A stretch of 64,000 nucleotides of DNA from Paracoccus sanguinis. Its GTDB lineage: Bacteria > Pseudomonadota > Alphaproteobacteria > Rhodobacterales > Rhodobacteraceae. The translations under genes and the position numbers were made by a program. The notes beneath the pieces are model-generated. The model ran no database searches. It saw only the letters and a program-made list of their open reading frames with translations, and had not been told where the DNA came from. Positions 9,339-18,240 of the stretch are shown here, one piece after another (position 1 is the first letter of the stretch; each line of letters begins with the position of its first letter). The stretch is taken from positions 62,001-126,000 of the forward strand of contig NZ_FNNA01000005.1 in NCBI RefSeq assembly GCF_900106665.1, in the 5' to 3' direction.

Positions 9339-10298
9339 TCAGAGCAGGAACTCGTCCCCGCTGTACTGATTGGCGGTGATCGCGCCGTCGGCGATGACGA
9401 GGGTGAAGTCGGCCACCCCGTCGTTGTTGACGTGGCCGTTGATGACCGTGTTGCCGTTGACCTCGCTCAGCGCGATGGTCCCGGCGGCGCGCGACGCGCT
9501 CCACACGAAGGCCTGGTCGCCGGCGAGCGTCAGGTTCGCGTCGATGCCGCGCAGGTCGAGCACGTCGCCGCCGGTCACGCCCACGCCCTCGAACGCGATA
9601 GCGCCATCGGCGCCGGCGATCACGTCCACGCCGTTGGTGTTGTTCGATTCGGCGTGCGACAGGAACCGGAAGGTGTCGGCCCCGGTCCCGCCGTAGAGGT
9701 TGTCCGCCCCCAGCCCGCCGAACAGGATATCGTTGCCGGCCTGCCCGCGCAGCGCGTCGGCGCCCGCCTGCCCCTGCAGCACGTCGCCCAGATCACCGCC
9801 CAGCAGAGTGTCGTTGCCGGCGCCGCCGATCAGGTTGTCGTTGCCGCCCAGACCGTAGATCACGTCGTCGCCCGCCATGCCGTGGATGGCGTCATTGGCC
9901 GAGGTCCCGGTCACGCTGTCGTTCGCGTTGGAGGCATAGCCGGCCGACACGGTCAGGGTGTAGCTGCCGATCGCGTTGTTGCCGGTCTCGCCCACGCCCA
10001 GCGTATAGGTGCCGGTCCCGCCCGCGGCGATCTTGAAGGTGATCTGGCCGTCGCGGTTGGTGCCGGGGGTCGAGTCGTTCGGCGGGTTGATGTCGTCGTT
10101 GTACATCAGCCGGGTGCTGCCCGAGTAGAGCGAGATGTTCGGGTCGACGAGCGAGCCGCTGCCGCTCGAGGCGCCCTTGGCCGCGACCGAATAGGTCAGC
10201 CCGGCGATGAAGGTCGTGTTGAAGGTGTCGTAGTCGCCATTGTACGAGATCGATCCGGTCCGCGAGGTGCCGGTTCCGATGAGACCGTTGTAAGCCAT
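9339..10298 (-). CDS. RTX calcium-binding protein with PPC-like N-terminal domain, type I secreted
   Basis: The start at 10298 has GGAG ten bases upstream and gives 319 residues with no Sec signal. The first ~110 residues form a beta domain ([24 protein letters not shown] ... ending YTLGVGE) resembling the bacterial pre-peptidase C-terminal domain. Then come four to six RTX nonapeptides of the GGxGxDxLxG type ([36 protein letters not shown]). The C-terminus is like the serralysin secretion domain and ends DEFLL, the kind of Asp-hydrophobic tail used by type I secretion. No catalytic domain is visible and no ABC exporter lies nearby, so its function outside the cell is unknown. Confidence 0.85.
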   Translation of the reverse strand: MAYNGLIGTGTSRTGSISYNGDYDTFNTTFIAGLTYSVAAKGASSGSGSLVDPNISLYSGSTRLMYNDDINPPNDSTPGTNRDGQITFKIAAGGTGTYTLGVGETGNNAIGSYTLTVSAGYASNANDSVTGTSANDAIHGMAGDDVIYGLGGNDNLIGGAGNDTLLGGDLGDVLQGQAGADALRGQAGNDILFGGLGADNLYGGTGADTFRFLSHAESNNTNGVDVIAGADGAIAFEGVGVTGGDVLDLRGIDANLTLAGDQAFVWSASRAAGTIALSEVNGNTVINGHVNNDGVADFTLVIADGAITANQYSGDEFLL

Positions 10299-10479
10299 TC
10301 TGCTCGAACTCCGCAGGGGTAGCGCCATGATCGGCGCGGGACAGTCTAGACGCCGGCGCGATCAACCCGGCATCACCTTGCGGCGCGCCGGGCGTGATCG
10401 CCGGGTCTGCGCGGATGAACGCGGCCGGGCCTGACCCGTTCGCTCACATTCAGGTGTCGAGACGGGCGCGGCCCGGATC

Positions 10480-10525
10480 GGCAGGTTCCGGCCCGCGCGC
10501 CGGGCGGCGAGGGCGGAAACCTGCC
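10480..10525 (-). terminator. hairpin downstream of the DUF4139 gene
   Basis: GGCAGGTTCCG at 10480-10490 pairs with CGGAAACCTGCC at 10514-10525, with one bulged base. It lies about 35-80 nt beyond the stop of the gene transcribed leftward. It could terminate that transcript, although no T run is present. Confidence 0.35.
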
Positions 10526-10559
10526 CGGTGAGGGGCGCTATCGGGTCGCTGAAAGGGCG

Positions 10560-12311
10560 CTATTCGACGAGCACCTGACCCTCGGGCCAGCGCATCGTCG
10601 TGGTCAGGGTGATCTCGCGCACCGCGTGCGGGGCGACGTCGGTGTGCCAGACGAGCACGCCGCGCTGGCCCTCGGGGTCGGTCTCGTCCGGGGCCGGGTT
10701 CGCCTGCCACTCGACCCTGAGGTCGTCCTGGGTGCTGACCGGCACCCGGTCCACCACCCGCAGCGGCCACGCCTCGCCGGTCAGGTTCTCGATCCTGAGG
10801 GTCGCGGTCTCCTCGCGCAGGTTGGCGCTGCGGATCAGGCCGCGGGTGCCCTCGGACTGCTCGGGCACCCGCCGCTCGACCCTGAGGCCGTCGATGGGGC
10901 CGAAGCCCAGCCGGATGTAGTCGCCCGCGGCAATCAGCGGCAGCGCCGTCTCGCCCACCCGCGCGCCGTCGGCATAAAGCGTCGCGGCGCCCGGCAGGAT
11001 CAGCTCGGGCAGCGGGTTCTTGCCCTCGGCCCGCAGATAGGCGCTGTCATCGTAGAGCGGCACGGCCTCGGCCACGACCTCGACCGGGATCGCCTGCGCG
11101 TCCATTCCCAGCCGCACCGCGTCAGCGCCGGTGCGGATCGTGACCGGCGTCGGGTAGCGATAGACGACCGTCGCGCCGATCCGGTCCAGCGCCGCGTTGC
11201 CGACCGCGGCGCCCTTGCCCATGCTGCGCACCGCCATCTCGGGCATCGGCGCGGCGGGGGCGTAGCTCGGCATGGCATCCTGCATCGGGACGGCGCTCAC
11301 CGCGCCATCCTCGACCCGCGGGAACCACGGGTCCACCGGGGTCGCCTGAACCTGCCCCGAGGGGCGGGCGGTGGAGAGCGTCAGCGCCGCCCCCGTCCAG
11401 TCCTCGCCCGTCGATTGCGAGACCATCAGCCCGCGGTCGAGCGTGATCGTCCCCGCCGTGCCGCCGGTCCGCGCCAGCCGCAGGTCATAGACCGGGGACC
11501 AGCTGGCCGCGCCGGTCTGGTGGGTGATCGTCAGGTCGGCGGGGCCGTGCAGGTCCAGCTGGACGATCAGCGCGGCGGGCGGGGTCTCGGGCGTCTCGAG
11601 CGCCGCGAGCGCGGCGCGGGCGCGGTCGAGGGCCTTCACGTCCTCGTCGCGGCCGACTTCGGCGGCGGCGGCCTCGGTTTCGGCGGCGACCATCTCGCGC
11701 CGGGCGGCGACGAGCCGGGCGGCCACGGTGTCGGCGAGCGCGTTCACGTCGCCCGAGGTTGCGTTGTCGGACTGGCCGAGGGCGCGGAGGAAGGCGACGG
11801 TATCCTCGGCCGCCTGCGCGCCGGCGCGGATCGCGGCAGTGGCGGCGTCGCGGTCGCGCAGCGCGGCCTCGAGCCGCTGCACCTCTTCGCGGGCGGCGCG
11901 GACGGCGTCGGTCTCGGCCAGATCGCCGGGCAGGGCGCGGTCGGATTGCAGCGCGACCGAGCCGACCGTGGCGCCGGTGGCCGCGACGCGCAGCGTGGTG
12001 GCGTCGATGCCGGGCGGCAGGTCGGTGACGATCAGCTCGCGCACGCCCGGGGCGGCGTCGAGGTGCAGCGCCCGGGTCACCGTGGCGCCGTCGGGGTAGA
12101 GCGTGACCTCGCGCACCGGGGCGCTGGCGCGGATCGGCTCGGCGGCGGGGGCCACCGGGGCCGGCGGGATGGCCGCGGCGGGGATCGGGGCGGGCAGCGC
12201 CGTCGGGGCCGGGGCGGCGGTCTGGGCCGAAAGCGGCAGGGCGGCGCAGGCCGGGACCAGCGCGGCGGCCAGGATCCGGCGCAGCGCCGGCGAGGTGGGG
12301 GAGAGCGGCAT
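10560..12311 (-). CDS. DUF4139 / mucoidy-inhibitor-MuiA-type exported protein
   Basis: The 583-residue product begins at the ATG at 12311 with a signal peptide (RRILAAALVPACAALPLSAQ) and an Ala/Pro-rich linker. The segment VREVTLYPDGATVTRALHL starts the DUF4140-type N-terminal domain. A coiled coil of about 110 residues with many Ala, Glu and Arg follows. The C-terminal half fits the DUF4139 domain, with SWSPVYDLRL and STGEDWTGAALTLST as typical landmarks. Proteins of this kind are probably periplasmic, and their role in bacteria is poorly defined; the MuiA name comes from an effect on exopolysaccharide. Upstream of its start lies an inverted repeat separating it from asd. Confidence 0.8.
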   Translation of the reverse strand: MPLSPTSPALRRILAAALVPACAALPLSAQTAAPAPTALPAPIPAAAIPPAPVAPAAEPIRASAPVREVTLYPDGATVTRALHLDAAPGVRELIVTDLPPGIDATTLRVAATGATVGSVALQSDRALPGDLAETDAVRAAREEVQRLEAALRDRDAATAAIRAGAQAAEDTVAFLRALGQSDNATSGDVNALADTVAARLVAARREMVAAETEAAAAEVGRDEDVKALDRARAALAALETPETPPAALIVQLDLHGPADLTITHQTGAASWSPVYDLRLARTGGTAGTITLDRGLMVSQSTGEDWTGAALTLSTARPSGQVQATPVDPWFPRVEDGAVSAVPMQDAMPSYAPAAPMPEMAVRSMGKGAAVGNAALDRIGATVVYRYPTPVTIRTGADAVRLGMDAQAIPVEVVAEAVPLYDDSAYLRAEGKNPLPELILPGAATLYADGARVGETALPLIAAGDYIRLGFGPIDGLRVERRVPEQSEGTRGLIRSANLREETATLRIENLTGEAWPLRVVDRVPVSTQDDLRVEWQANPAPDETDPEGQRGVLVWHTDVAPHAVREITLTTTMRWPEGQVLVE

Positions 12312-12378
12312 CGGGGCGATCCTCTCGCGCGGGGACGGGTCGGCCCACAGGGTCCGACCGATCCCGCCACAACGCAAG

Positions 12379-12401
12379 AGGGCGCCCGTCCGGGGCGCCC
12401 T
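12379..12401 (-). terminator. inverted repeat between asd and the DUF4139 gene
   Basis: AGGGCGCCC (12379-12387) and GGGCGCCCT (12393-12401) make a perfect 9-bp stem with a 5-nt loop. It is about 60 nt past the asd stop and just before the leftward DUF4139 gene. It probably ends or attenuates the asd transcript. Confidence 0.45.
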
Positions 12402-12459
12402 CACGTCTGCGATGGGTCAGGCGGGGGCCGCCGATGCGGGCGGCGCGGGCCGGTCGGCC

Positions 12460-13482
12460 TCAGCCCTTCTTCAGCACCCGGTTGCCCAGCAGCTCGGCGA
12501 TCTGCACCGCGTTCAGCGCCGCGCCCTTGCGCAGGTTGTCGCTGACCACCCACAGGTTCAGCCCGTTCTCGACCGTCGGGTCCTGGCGGATGCGGCTGAC
12601 GAAGGTGGCATAGTCGCCCACGCACTCGATCGGGGTGACGTAGCCACCCGGCTCGCGCTTGTCGATCACCATGACGCCCGGCGCCTCGCGCAGGATGTCG
12701 CGGGCCTCGTCCTCGTCGAGGAAATCCTCGAACTCGACGTTGACCGCCTCGGAATGGCCGACGAACACCGGCACCCGCACGCAGGTCGCCGTGACCTTGA
12801 TGCGCGGGTCCATGATCTTCTTGGTCTCGGCCGTCATCTTCCATTCCTCCTTGGTGTCGCCACCCTCGAGGAACACGTCGATCTGCGGGATCACGTTGAA
12901 CGCGATCTGCTTCTGGAACTTCTTCGGCGGCACGTCCGAGGTCGGGTTGTAGACCGCCTTGGTCTGTTCCCACAGCTCGTCCATCCCCTCTTTCCCGGCG
13001 CCCGAGACGGACTGGTAGGTCGAGACGACGACGCGCTTGATCCGCGCCCGGTCGTGCAGGGGCTTCAGCGCCACCACCATCTGCGCGGTCGAGCAGTTGG
13101 GGTTAGCGATGATGTTCTTCTTGCCGTAGCCCTCGACCGCGTCCGGGTTCACCTCGGGGACGATCAGCGGCACGTCGGGGTCGTAGCGGTAGAGCGACGA
13201 GTTGTCGATCACGACGCACCCCTGCGACGCCGCGATGGGGGCGTATTTCTTGGTCGGCTCGGACCCGATGGCGAACAGCGCGATGTCGCAGCCGGTGAAG
13301 TCGAAGCCCTCGATGTCCTTGGTCTTCAGGGTCTTGTCGCCATAGCTGACCTCGGTGCCGAGGCTGCGGCGCGAGGCCAGCGCCACGACCTCATCGGCGG
13401 GAAACTGGCGCTCGGCCAGGATGTTCAGCATTTCGCGGCCCACGTTCCCCGTGGCGCCCGCGACGACGACCTTGTAACCCAT
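12460..13482 (-). CDS. asd: aspartate-semialdehyde dehydrogenase
   Basis: Asd reduces aspartyl phosphate to aspartate semialdehyde with NADPH, the branch point to lysine, diaminopimelate, threonine and methionine. The 340-residue product has the Rossmann motif AGATGNVGREML at its N-terminus, the SRRS phosphate/NADP loop, the substrate segment IDNSSLYRY and the nucleophile Cys130 in NPNCSTAQ. A downstream GHSEAVNVE segment holds substrate-binding residues. Length and motifs are normal for the bacterial enzyme. It is a single gene divergent from the aminopeptidase gene. Confidence 0.97.
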   Translation of the reverse strand: MGYKVVVAGATGNVGREMLNILAERQFPADEVVALASRRSLGTEVSYGDKTLKTKDIEGFDFTGCDIALFAIGSEPTKKYAPIAASQGCVVIDNSSLYRYDPDVPLIVPEVNPDAVEGYGKKNIIANPNCSTAQMVVALKPLHDRARIKRVVVSTYQSVSGAGKEGMDELWEQTKAVYNPTSDVPPKKFQKQIAFNVIPQIDVFLEGGDTKEEWKMTAETKKIMDPRIKVTATCVRVPVFVGHSEAVNVEFEDFLDEDEARDILREAPGVMVIDKREPGGYVTPIECVGDYATFVSRIRQDPTVENGLNLWVVSDNLRKGAALNAVQIAELLGNRVLKKG

Positions 13483-13611
13483 CTGGGGAATCCTTTCGCT
13501 TTCAGCCGGCCGCGCTTAGCGGAAACCGGGGGGAAAGTGAATATGTCGTGCGCTGTGCGACGGGGCCGCGTGTCCCCTGCGCGTCTGCGCCCACCCCGAG
13601 GGAAACGCCTG

Positions 13612-15033
13612 ATGACCATCGCTTCGCCCGAACCCGAGTTTGCCGCCCCCGACGCCGCGGCGCGTCCGCTGTGGCTGGTGCCGCAGGGCGACGATGGGCC
13701 GCTGTGGCCCGAGGGGGTCGAGACCGGCTTTGCCGCGGCCAGCGGGTTCGCCGCCAGGCCGGGGCAGCTCTGCCTGCTGCCCGGGCCGGACGGGGTGGGG
13801 GGCGCGCTGTTCGGCATCGGCAAGCCCGCCACCCCCGCCGACCGCCCGGCGCGCGAGCGCTTCACACTGGCCCGCGCCGCCGAGGCGCTGCCCGCCGGGG
13901 CATGGCGGATCGAGGGCGCGCCCGCGTCCTATGACCTGATCCACGGGGCGCTCGGCTGGCTCTTCGCGCAATATCGCTTCGCCCGCTACAAGACCGCCGA
14001 GCCGCCCAAGGCGCGGCTGGTCTGCCCCGAGAGCGTGGACCGCGACGCGGCGCTGGCGATGGCGGCGGGCGAGTATCTGGCCCGCGACCTCATCAACACG
14101 CCGGCCGCCGACATGGGGCCGGCTGAGCTCGAGGCCGCCGCCCGCGCGCTCGCCGACCGGCACGGCGCGGCGGTCGAGGTGATCTCGGGCGCGGCGCTGG
14201 CCGAGGGCTATCCGATGATTCATGCCGTGGGCCGCGCCGCCGGGCCGGGGCGCGCGCCGCGGCTGATCGACCTGCGCTTTCCGGGCGCGGGGCCTGCGGT
14301 CACACTGGTCGGCAAGGGGGTGTGCTTCGACACCGGCGGGCTCGACATCAAGCCGTCGTCGTCGATGGGGCTGATGAAGAAGGACATGGGCGGGGCGGCG
14401 AACGTGCTCGGCCTCGCCGAGACGCTGGCGCGGATGGGCCGCGCGGGCGGGCTGCGGGTGCTGATCCCGGCGGTCGAGAACAGCGTCGGGTCCGACAGCT
14501 TCCGGCCCGGCGACGTGCTGACCAGCCGCAAGGGGCTGACGGTCGAGGTCAACAACACCGACGCCGAGGGGCGGCTGGTCCTCGCCGACGCGCTGGCGCT
14601 GGCGGCCGAAGAGGCGCCGGCGGTGCTGATTTCCATGGCGACGCTGACCGGCGCCGCGCGGGTGGCGCTGGGGCCGGACCTGCCGCCGTTCTTCTGCGAC
14701 GACGAGGCCGCGGCCGAGGCGCTGCACGGCGCCGGGCGCGATCACGCCGACCCGATCTGGCGCCTGCCCTTCTGGGAACCCTACGAGGCGATGATCGAGC
14801 CTGCCATCGCCGACCTCGACAACGCGCCCTCGGGCGGGTTCGCGGGGGCGATCACCGCGGCGCTGTTCCTGCGGCGCTTCACGGAAGGCGCGGGCACCTA
14901 CGCCCATTTCGACATCTACGGCTGGCAGCCCGCCGCCGCGCCCGGACGGCCGAAGGGCGGCGTCGGTCAGGGGATGCGGGCGATCCTCAACGCGCTGCCC
15001 GCGCTGACCGACCGCGCGACGGGGGCGCGCTGA
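13612..15033 (+). CDS. M17 leucyl aminopeptidase family protein
   Basis: A 473-residue cytosolic metallo-aminopeptidase that removes N-terminal residues from peptides using two metal ions. The C-terminal catalytic domain shows GKGVCFDTGGLDIKPSS (metal and catalytic Lys/Asp), the MKKDMGG segment and NTDAEGRLVLADAL, the M17 signature. The N-terminal domain is divergent, as in the PepB-like/DUF-type branch. The ATG at 13612 has a GAGGGA ribosome binding site; the open frame extends far upstream without similarity. It overlaps the NlpC/P60 gene by one base (TGATG), so the two are co-translated. Confidence 0.92.
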   Translation: MTIASPEPEFAAPDAAARPLWLVPQGDDGPLWPEGVETGFAAASGFAARPGQLCLLPGPDGVGGALFGIGKPATPADRPARERFTLARAAEALPAGAWRIEGAPASYDLIHGALGWLFAQYRFARYKTAEPPKARLVCPESVDRDAALAMAAGEYLARDLINTPAADMGPAELEAAARALADRHGAAVEVISGAALAEGYPMIHAVGRAAGPGRAPRLIDLRFPGAGPAVTLVGKGVCFDTGGLDIKPSSSMGLMKKDMGGAANVLGLAETLARMGRAGGLRVLIPAVENSVGSDSFRPGDVLTSRKGLTVEVNNTDAEGRLVLADALALAAEEAPAVLISMATLTGAARVALGPDLPPFFCDDEAAAEALHGAGRDHADPIWRLPFWEPYEAMIEPAIADLDNAPSGGFAGAITAALFLRRFTEGAGTYAHFDIYGWQPAAAPGRPKGGVGQGMRAILNALPALTDRATGAR

Positions 15034-15893
15034 TGGACCCGCGCCTGACCCCGGCCACCGACCGCGTGGCGCTGGCCGGCGCCGGGATCGCGCGGCCCAC
15101 GCTGACCGAGGGCACGGCGATGCGCGTCGCGGTGCCGCTGGTCGATCTGGACCGCGAGCCGAACGGCCGCCGCGACCGCCAGCTCGTCTTCGGCGCCGAC
15201 GTGACGGTGATCGAGCGCCGCCACGACCGCGCCTTCGTGCAGGCTGCGGCGGACGGCTATTGCGGCTGGATCGGCATGGCCGCGCTGACGGCCGAGCGGC
15301 CCGCGATCACCCACCGGGTCGCCGCGCCCGCCACCCACATCTACCCCAAGGCCACGATGAAAGAGCGTGAGAGCGCCAGCCTGACGCTCGGCGCGCGGCT
15401 GGCGGTGGCGGGGATCGCGGGCGGGTTTGCTGAGCTTGTCACCGGCGGGTTCGTCCCGGTCCAGCATCTGACCGACACCCCCGCCGACGACCCGGCGGCG
15501 GTGGCGCTGAGCCTCGTCGGCACCCCCTATCTGTGGGGCGGCAACTCGCGCGGCGGGATCGACTGTTCGGGGCTCGCGCAGGCGGCGCTGTGGGCGGCGG
15601 GGATCGCCTGTCCGGGCGACAGCGACCTGCAGCGCGCGGCCTTCCCCGAGGTCGAGGACATCCGCCGCGGCGACCTGCTGTTCTGGCCGGGCCATGTGGC
15701 GATGGCGCTGGACGCCGGGCGGATGGTCCACGCCACCGCCTCGGCCATGGCGGTGATCGTCGAGGACATCGCCGCCGCCATCGCCCGCATCGACGCGGCC
15801 GGCGACGGGCCGTTCCTCGGCGCCCGGCGGCCCCCGGCGGGCGGGGCCGCGCAGGGCGCCCCCTCGCTGGACGGGCGCGTCGCCTTTCCGTAA
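15033..15893 (+). CDS. NlpC/P60 family peptidase with N-terminal SH3-like domain
   Basis: The 286-residue product has an SH3-type region (about residues 25-140, with ADVTVIERRHDRAFVQ and GYCGWIG) followed by an NlpC/P60 cysteine peptidase domain. The catalytic Cys lies in GGIDCSGLAQAAL and the His in GHVAMALD. Such enzymes cleave gamma-D-Glu-diaminopimelate bonds in murein peptides. No signal peptide is visible, and coupling to an M17 aminopeptidase suggests recycling of wall peptides in the cytoplasm, as is common for this gene pair in Rhodobacteraceae. It is followed by a two-copy 13-bp direct repeat and then the saccharopine genes. Confidence 0.88.
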   Translation: MDPRLTPATDRVALAGAGIARPTLTEGTAMRVAVPLVDLDREPNGRRDRQLVFGADVTVIERRHDRAFVQAAADGYCGWIGMAALTAERPAITHRVAAPATHIYPKATMKERESASLTLGARLAVAGIAGGFAELVTGGFVPVQHLTDTPADDPAAVALSLVGTPYLWGGNSRGGIDCSGLAQAALWAAGIACPGDSDLQRAAFPEVEDIRRGDLLFWPGHVAMALDAGRMVHATASAMAVIVEDIAAAIARIDAAGDGPFLGARRPPAGGAAQGAPSLDGRVAFP

Positions 15894-15909
15894 GCCTCGG
15901 CCAACAGCC

Positions 15910-15936
15910 AACTGGCAACCGCAAACTGGCAACCGC
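15910..15936. repeat. two-copy direct repeat upstream of the saccharopine genes
   Basis: AACTGGCAACCGC occurs at 15910-15922 and again at 15924-15936. It lies in the 71-nt gap between the NlpC/P60 gene and the first saccharopine dehydrogenase gene. It could be a simple duplication or a regulator site; nothing else supports a function. Confidence 0.5.
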
Positions 15937-15964
15937 CAGCCCGCCAGCATCGGGAGAGTTCAGC

Positions 15965-17026
15965 ATGACACATCTGTGGGTCCGGGCCGAAAGCCGCCCC
16001 AACGAGGACCGCGTCGGCATCACCCCCGAGGGGGTGCGCGACCTCATCCGCCGCGGCTTTGCCGTGACGGTCGAGGACAGCCCCCGCCGCATCCTGCCGA
16101 CCGAAGAGTACCGCCGCGCCGGCGCCACCATCGCCCCCGAGGGATCGTGGGTCGAGGCGCCCGCCGACGCCATCGTCTTCGGCCTCAAGGAGCTGCCCGA
16201 GGACGGCACCCCGCTCACCCACCGCCACATCATGTTCGGCCACGCCTTCAAGGGCCAGCCGGCGGGGCAGGAGCTGCTCAAGCGGTTCCGCGCGGGCGGC
16301 GGGCGGCTCTATGACCTCGAATATCTGCTCGACGACGACGGGCGGCGGCTCGCGGCCTTCGGCTACTGGGCGGGCTACGCGGGGGCGGCGGTGGCGCTGA
16401 AATGCTGGGCGGCGCAGGCGCATGGCGGCATCTGCGGCCCCGTCCACCCGTTCCCCAACAAGGAAGCGCTCGCCGCGAGCCTGCGGGCCGAACTGGACGG
16501 CACCGGCCGGGTGCGGCCGCGCGCCATCGTCATCGGCGCCAAGGGCCGGGTCGGCACCGGCGCCGCCGACCTCTGCGCCGAGATGGGGGTGCGGGTGACC
16601 AAGTGGGACATGGCCGAGACCGCCCACGGCGGCCCCTTCCCCGAGATCCTGCTGCACGAGGTGTTCCTCAACTGCATCCTCGCGCAGCCCGGCTGCCCGG
16701 TGTTCGTGCCGGAAAGCGCCGTGAACCCCGGCCGCGCGCTGACGGTGATCGGCGACATCGCCTGCGACCCGACGAGCGAGTTTTCCCCGATCAAGGTCTA
16801 TGACCGCACCACCGACTGGGCCGCCCCCGCGCTGCGGGTGGCCGATCGGCCGCCGCTCGACGTGACGGCGATCGACAACCTGCCCTCGATGCTGCCGCGC
16901 GAATCGAGCCAGGATTACGCGGCCCAGCTTCTGCCGGTGCTGCGCCAGCTCGACGCCATCGACGCGGGCCCCTGGGGCCGGGCGGCGACGATCTATGACA
17001 CCCATCTGAAAGGGCTTTCGGCATGA
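15965..17026 (+). CDS. saccharopine dehydrogenase, L-lysine-forming type (LYS1-like)
   Basis: The 353-residue product resembles fungal LYS1 and the lysine-ketoglutarate reductase domain of the plant/animal bifunctional enzyme. The start TEHLWVRAES-like region (MTHLWVRAESRPNEDRVGI) and ITPEGVRDLIRRGF form the AlaDH/PNT-like N-terminal fold; GLKELPEDGTPLTHRHIMFG and YDLEYLLDDDGRRLAAFG are typical of the family. A Rossmann-type segment VIGAKGRVGTGAADL lies near residue 182. It would interconvert lysine plus 2-oxoglutarate and saccharopine. A GGGAGAG ribosome binding site precedes the ATG. It overlaps the next gene by four bases, giving a two-step saccharopine route, most likely for lysine breakdown in this group. 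Confidence 0.88.
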   Translation: MTHLWVRAESRPNEDRVGITPEGVRDLIRRGFAVTVEDSPRRILPTEEYRRAGATIAPEGSWVEAPADAIVFGLKELPEDGTPLTHRHIMFGHAFKGQPAGQELLKRFRAGGGRLYDLEYLLDDDGRRLAAFGYWAGYAGAAVALKCWAAQAHGGICGPVHPFPNKEALAASLRAELDGTGRVRPRAIVIGAKGRVGTGAADLCAEMGVRVTKWDMAETAHGGPFPEILLHEVFLNCILAQPGCPVFVPESAVNPGRALTVIGDIACDPTSEFSPIKVYDRTTDWAAPALRVADRPPLDVTAIDNLPSMLPRESSQDYAAQLLPVLRQLDAIDAGPWGRAATIYDTHLKGLSA

Positions 17027-18165
17027 CGATTCACTGGGTTGGCACCGGGCTTTCGGCGATCCCCGGCCTGCGCCGCCTGCTCACGGGCAAGACGCCGGTC
17101 GTGGTGTGGAACCGCACGGTGGAGAAGGCCCGCGCCGCGGTGGGCGATCTGGCCCAGGACATCCGCGCCTATGACCCGCAGGCGCTGACCGAGGCGCTGG
17201 CGGCGGGAGACGTGGTCGTCTCGATGCTGCCGGCCGACCAGCACCCGGCGCTGGCCCGGATCTGCGTTGAAAAGCGGGCGCATTTCGTCAGCTCGTCCTA
17301 CATCTCGCCCGAGATGGCGGCGCTCGAGGCGGCGGCCGAGGATGCGGGCGTGGCGCTGGTCAACGAGGTCGGGCTCGACCCCGGCATCGACCACCTGATG
17401 GCGCATGAGCTGGTCGCGGATTACCGGCAGGTCGCGCAAAAGGGCGACGCGGTGAGCTTTACCAGCTACTGCGGCGGCATCCCCCGCCACCCCAACCCGT
17501 TCCGCTACAAGTTCTCGTGGTCGCCGCTGGGCGTGCTGCGGGCCCTGCGCTCGCCGTCGAAGTCGATCCGCGACGGGGCCGAGCGGGTGGTGGACCGCCC
17601 CTGGCACGCCATCGATCCCTATGACGCGCCGCTGCCCGTGCCTGAGCGGTTCGAGGTCTATCCCAACCGCGACTCGACCGCCTTCATCGACCCCTACGGG
17701 TTCGACCGCGAATGGACGCTCAGGGATTTCGTCCGCGGCACCATCCGCCTCAAGGGCTGGTCCGAGGCGTGGTCCGAGGTCTTCGCCGAGGTCGAGGGGC
17801 TGACCGGCCCCGAGGGCGACGTGCGGCTGCGCGAGATGGCCGAGGGGTTCTGGGACGCCCACGCCTATGCCGAGGGCGAGCCGGACCGCGTGGTGCTGTT
17901 CGTCCGGCTGGCGGCCGAGCGCGACGGGGCGCGGGTCTATGACCGCGAGTGGGTGCTGGACGCGCAGGGCAACGACCGCGGGACCGCGATGGCGCAGCTC
18001 GTCTCGATCCCCGTGGCGCTGGCGGTCGAGGCGGTGCTGCGCGGCGACTTCGCCCCCGGCGTCCACGCGGCGCCCTCGGCGCCCGAGGCGATTGCCGGCT
18101 GGCTGGTCGAGGTGGGCGAGATCGCCGACCACATGGCCAAGGTGGACCACCTGTCAAAACCGTGA
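17023..18165 (+). CDS. saccharopine dehydrogenase family protein, glutamate-forming type (LYS9-like)
   Basis: The 380-residue product has a Rossmann start (IHWVGTGLSAIPGLRRLL) and the family segments VVVSMLPADQHPALARICVEKRAHFVSSSY (residues about 65-95) and LVNEVGLDPGIDHLMAHEL. The stretch SYCGGIPRHPNPFRYKFSWSP is characteristic of the saccharopine reductase/LYS9 group. It would oxidise saccharopine to glutamate and aminoadipate semialdehyde. The ATGA overlap with the LYS1-like gene supports one functional unit. No aminoadipate semialdehyde dehydrogenase is next to it, so the pathway must be finished from elsewhere. Confidence 0.87.
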   Translation: MTIHWVGTGLSAIPGLRRLLTGKTPVVVWNRTVEKARAAVGDLAQDIRAYDPQALTEALAAGDVVVSMLPADQHPALARICVEKRAHFVSSSYISPEMAALEAAAEDAGVALVNEVGLDPGIDHLMAHELVADYRQVAQKGDAVSFTSYCGGIPRHPNPFRYKFSWSPLGVLRALRSPSKSIRDGAERVVDRPWHAIDPYDAPLPVPERFEVYPNRDSTAFIDPYGFDREWTLRDFVRGTIRLKGWSEAWSEVFAEVEGLTGPEGDVRLREMAEGFWDAHAYAEGEPDRVVLFVRLAAERDGARVYDREWVLDAQGNDRGTAMAQLVSIPVALAVEAVLRGDFAPGVHAAPSAPEAIAGWLVEVGEIADHMAKVDHLSKP

Positions 18166-18240
18166 TCCGCGCGTGAGACCGAGGGGGGAACGCACCCGGC
18201 CTGCTGACGTTGCCTGAGTGAATTGTTCAGGAGATTTTGC

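Noticed and set aside
12103..13611. Upstream extension of the M17 aminopeptidase frame
   Set aside because: It runs antisense through asd and the DUF4139 gene with no similarity; the ATG at 13612 has a ribosome binding site and fits family length.
18223..18240. TTG start six codons upstream for the sugar dehydrogenase
   Set aside because: AGGAG is correctly spaced for the ATG at 18241, and the signal peptide begins there.
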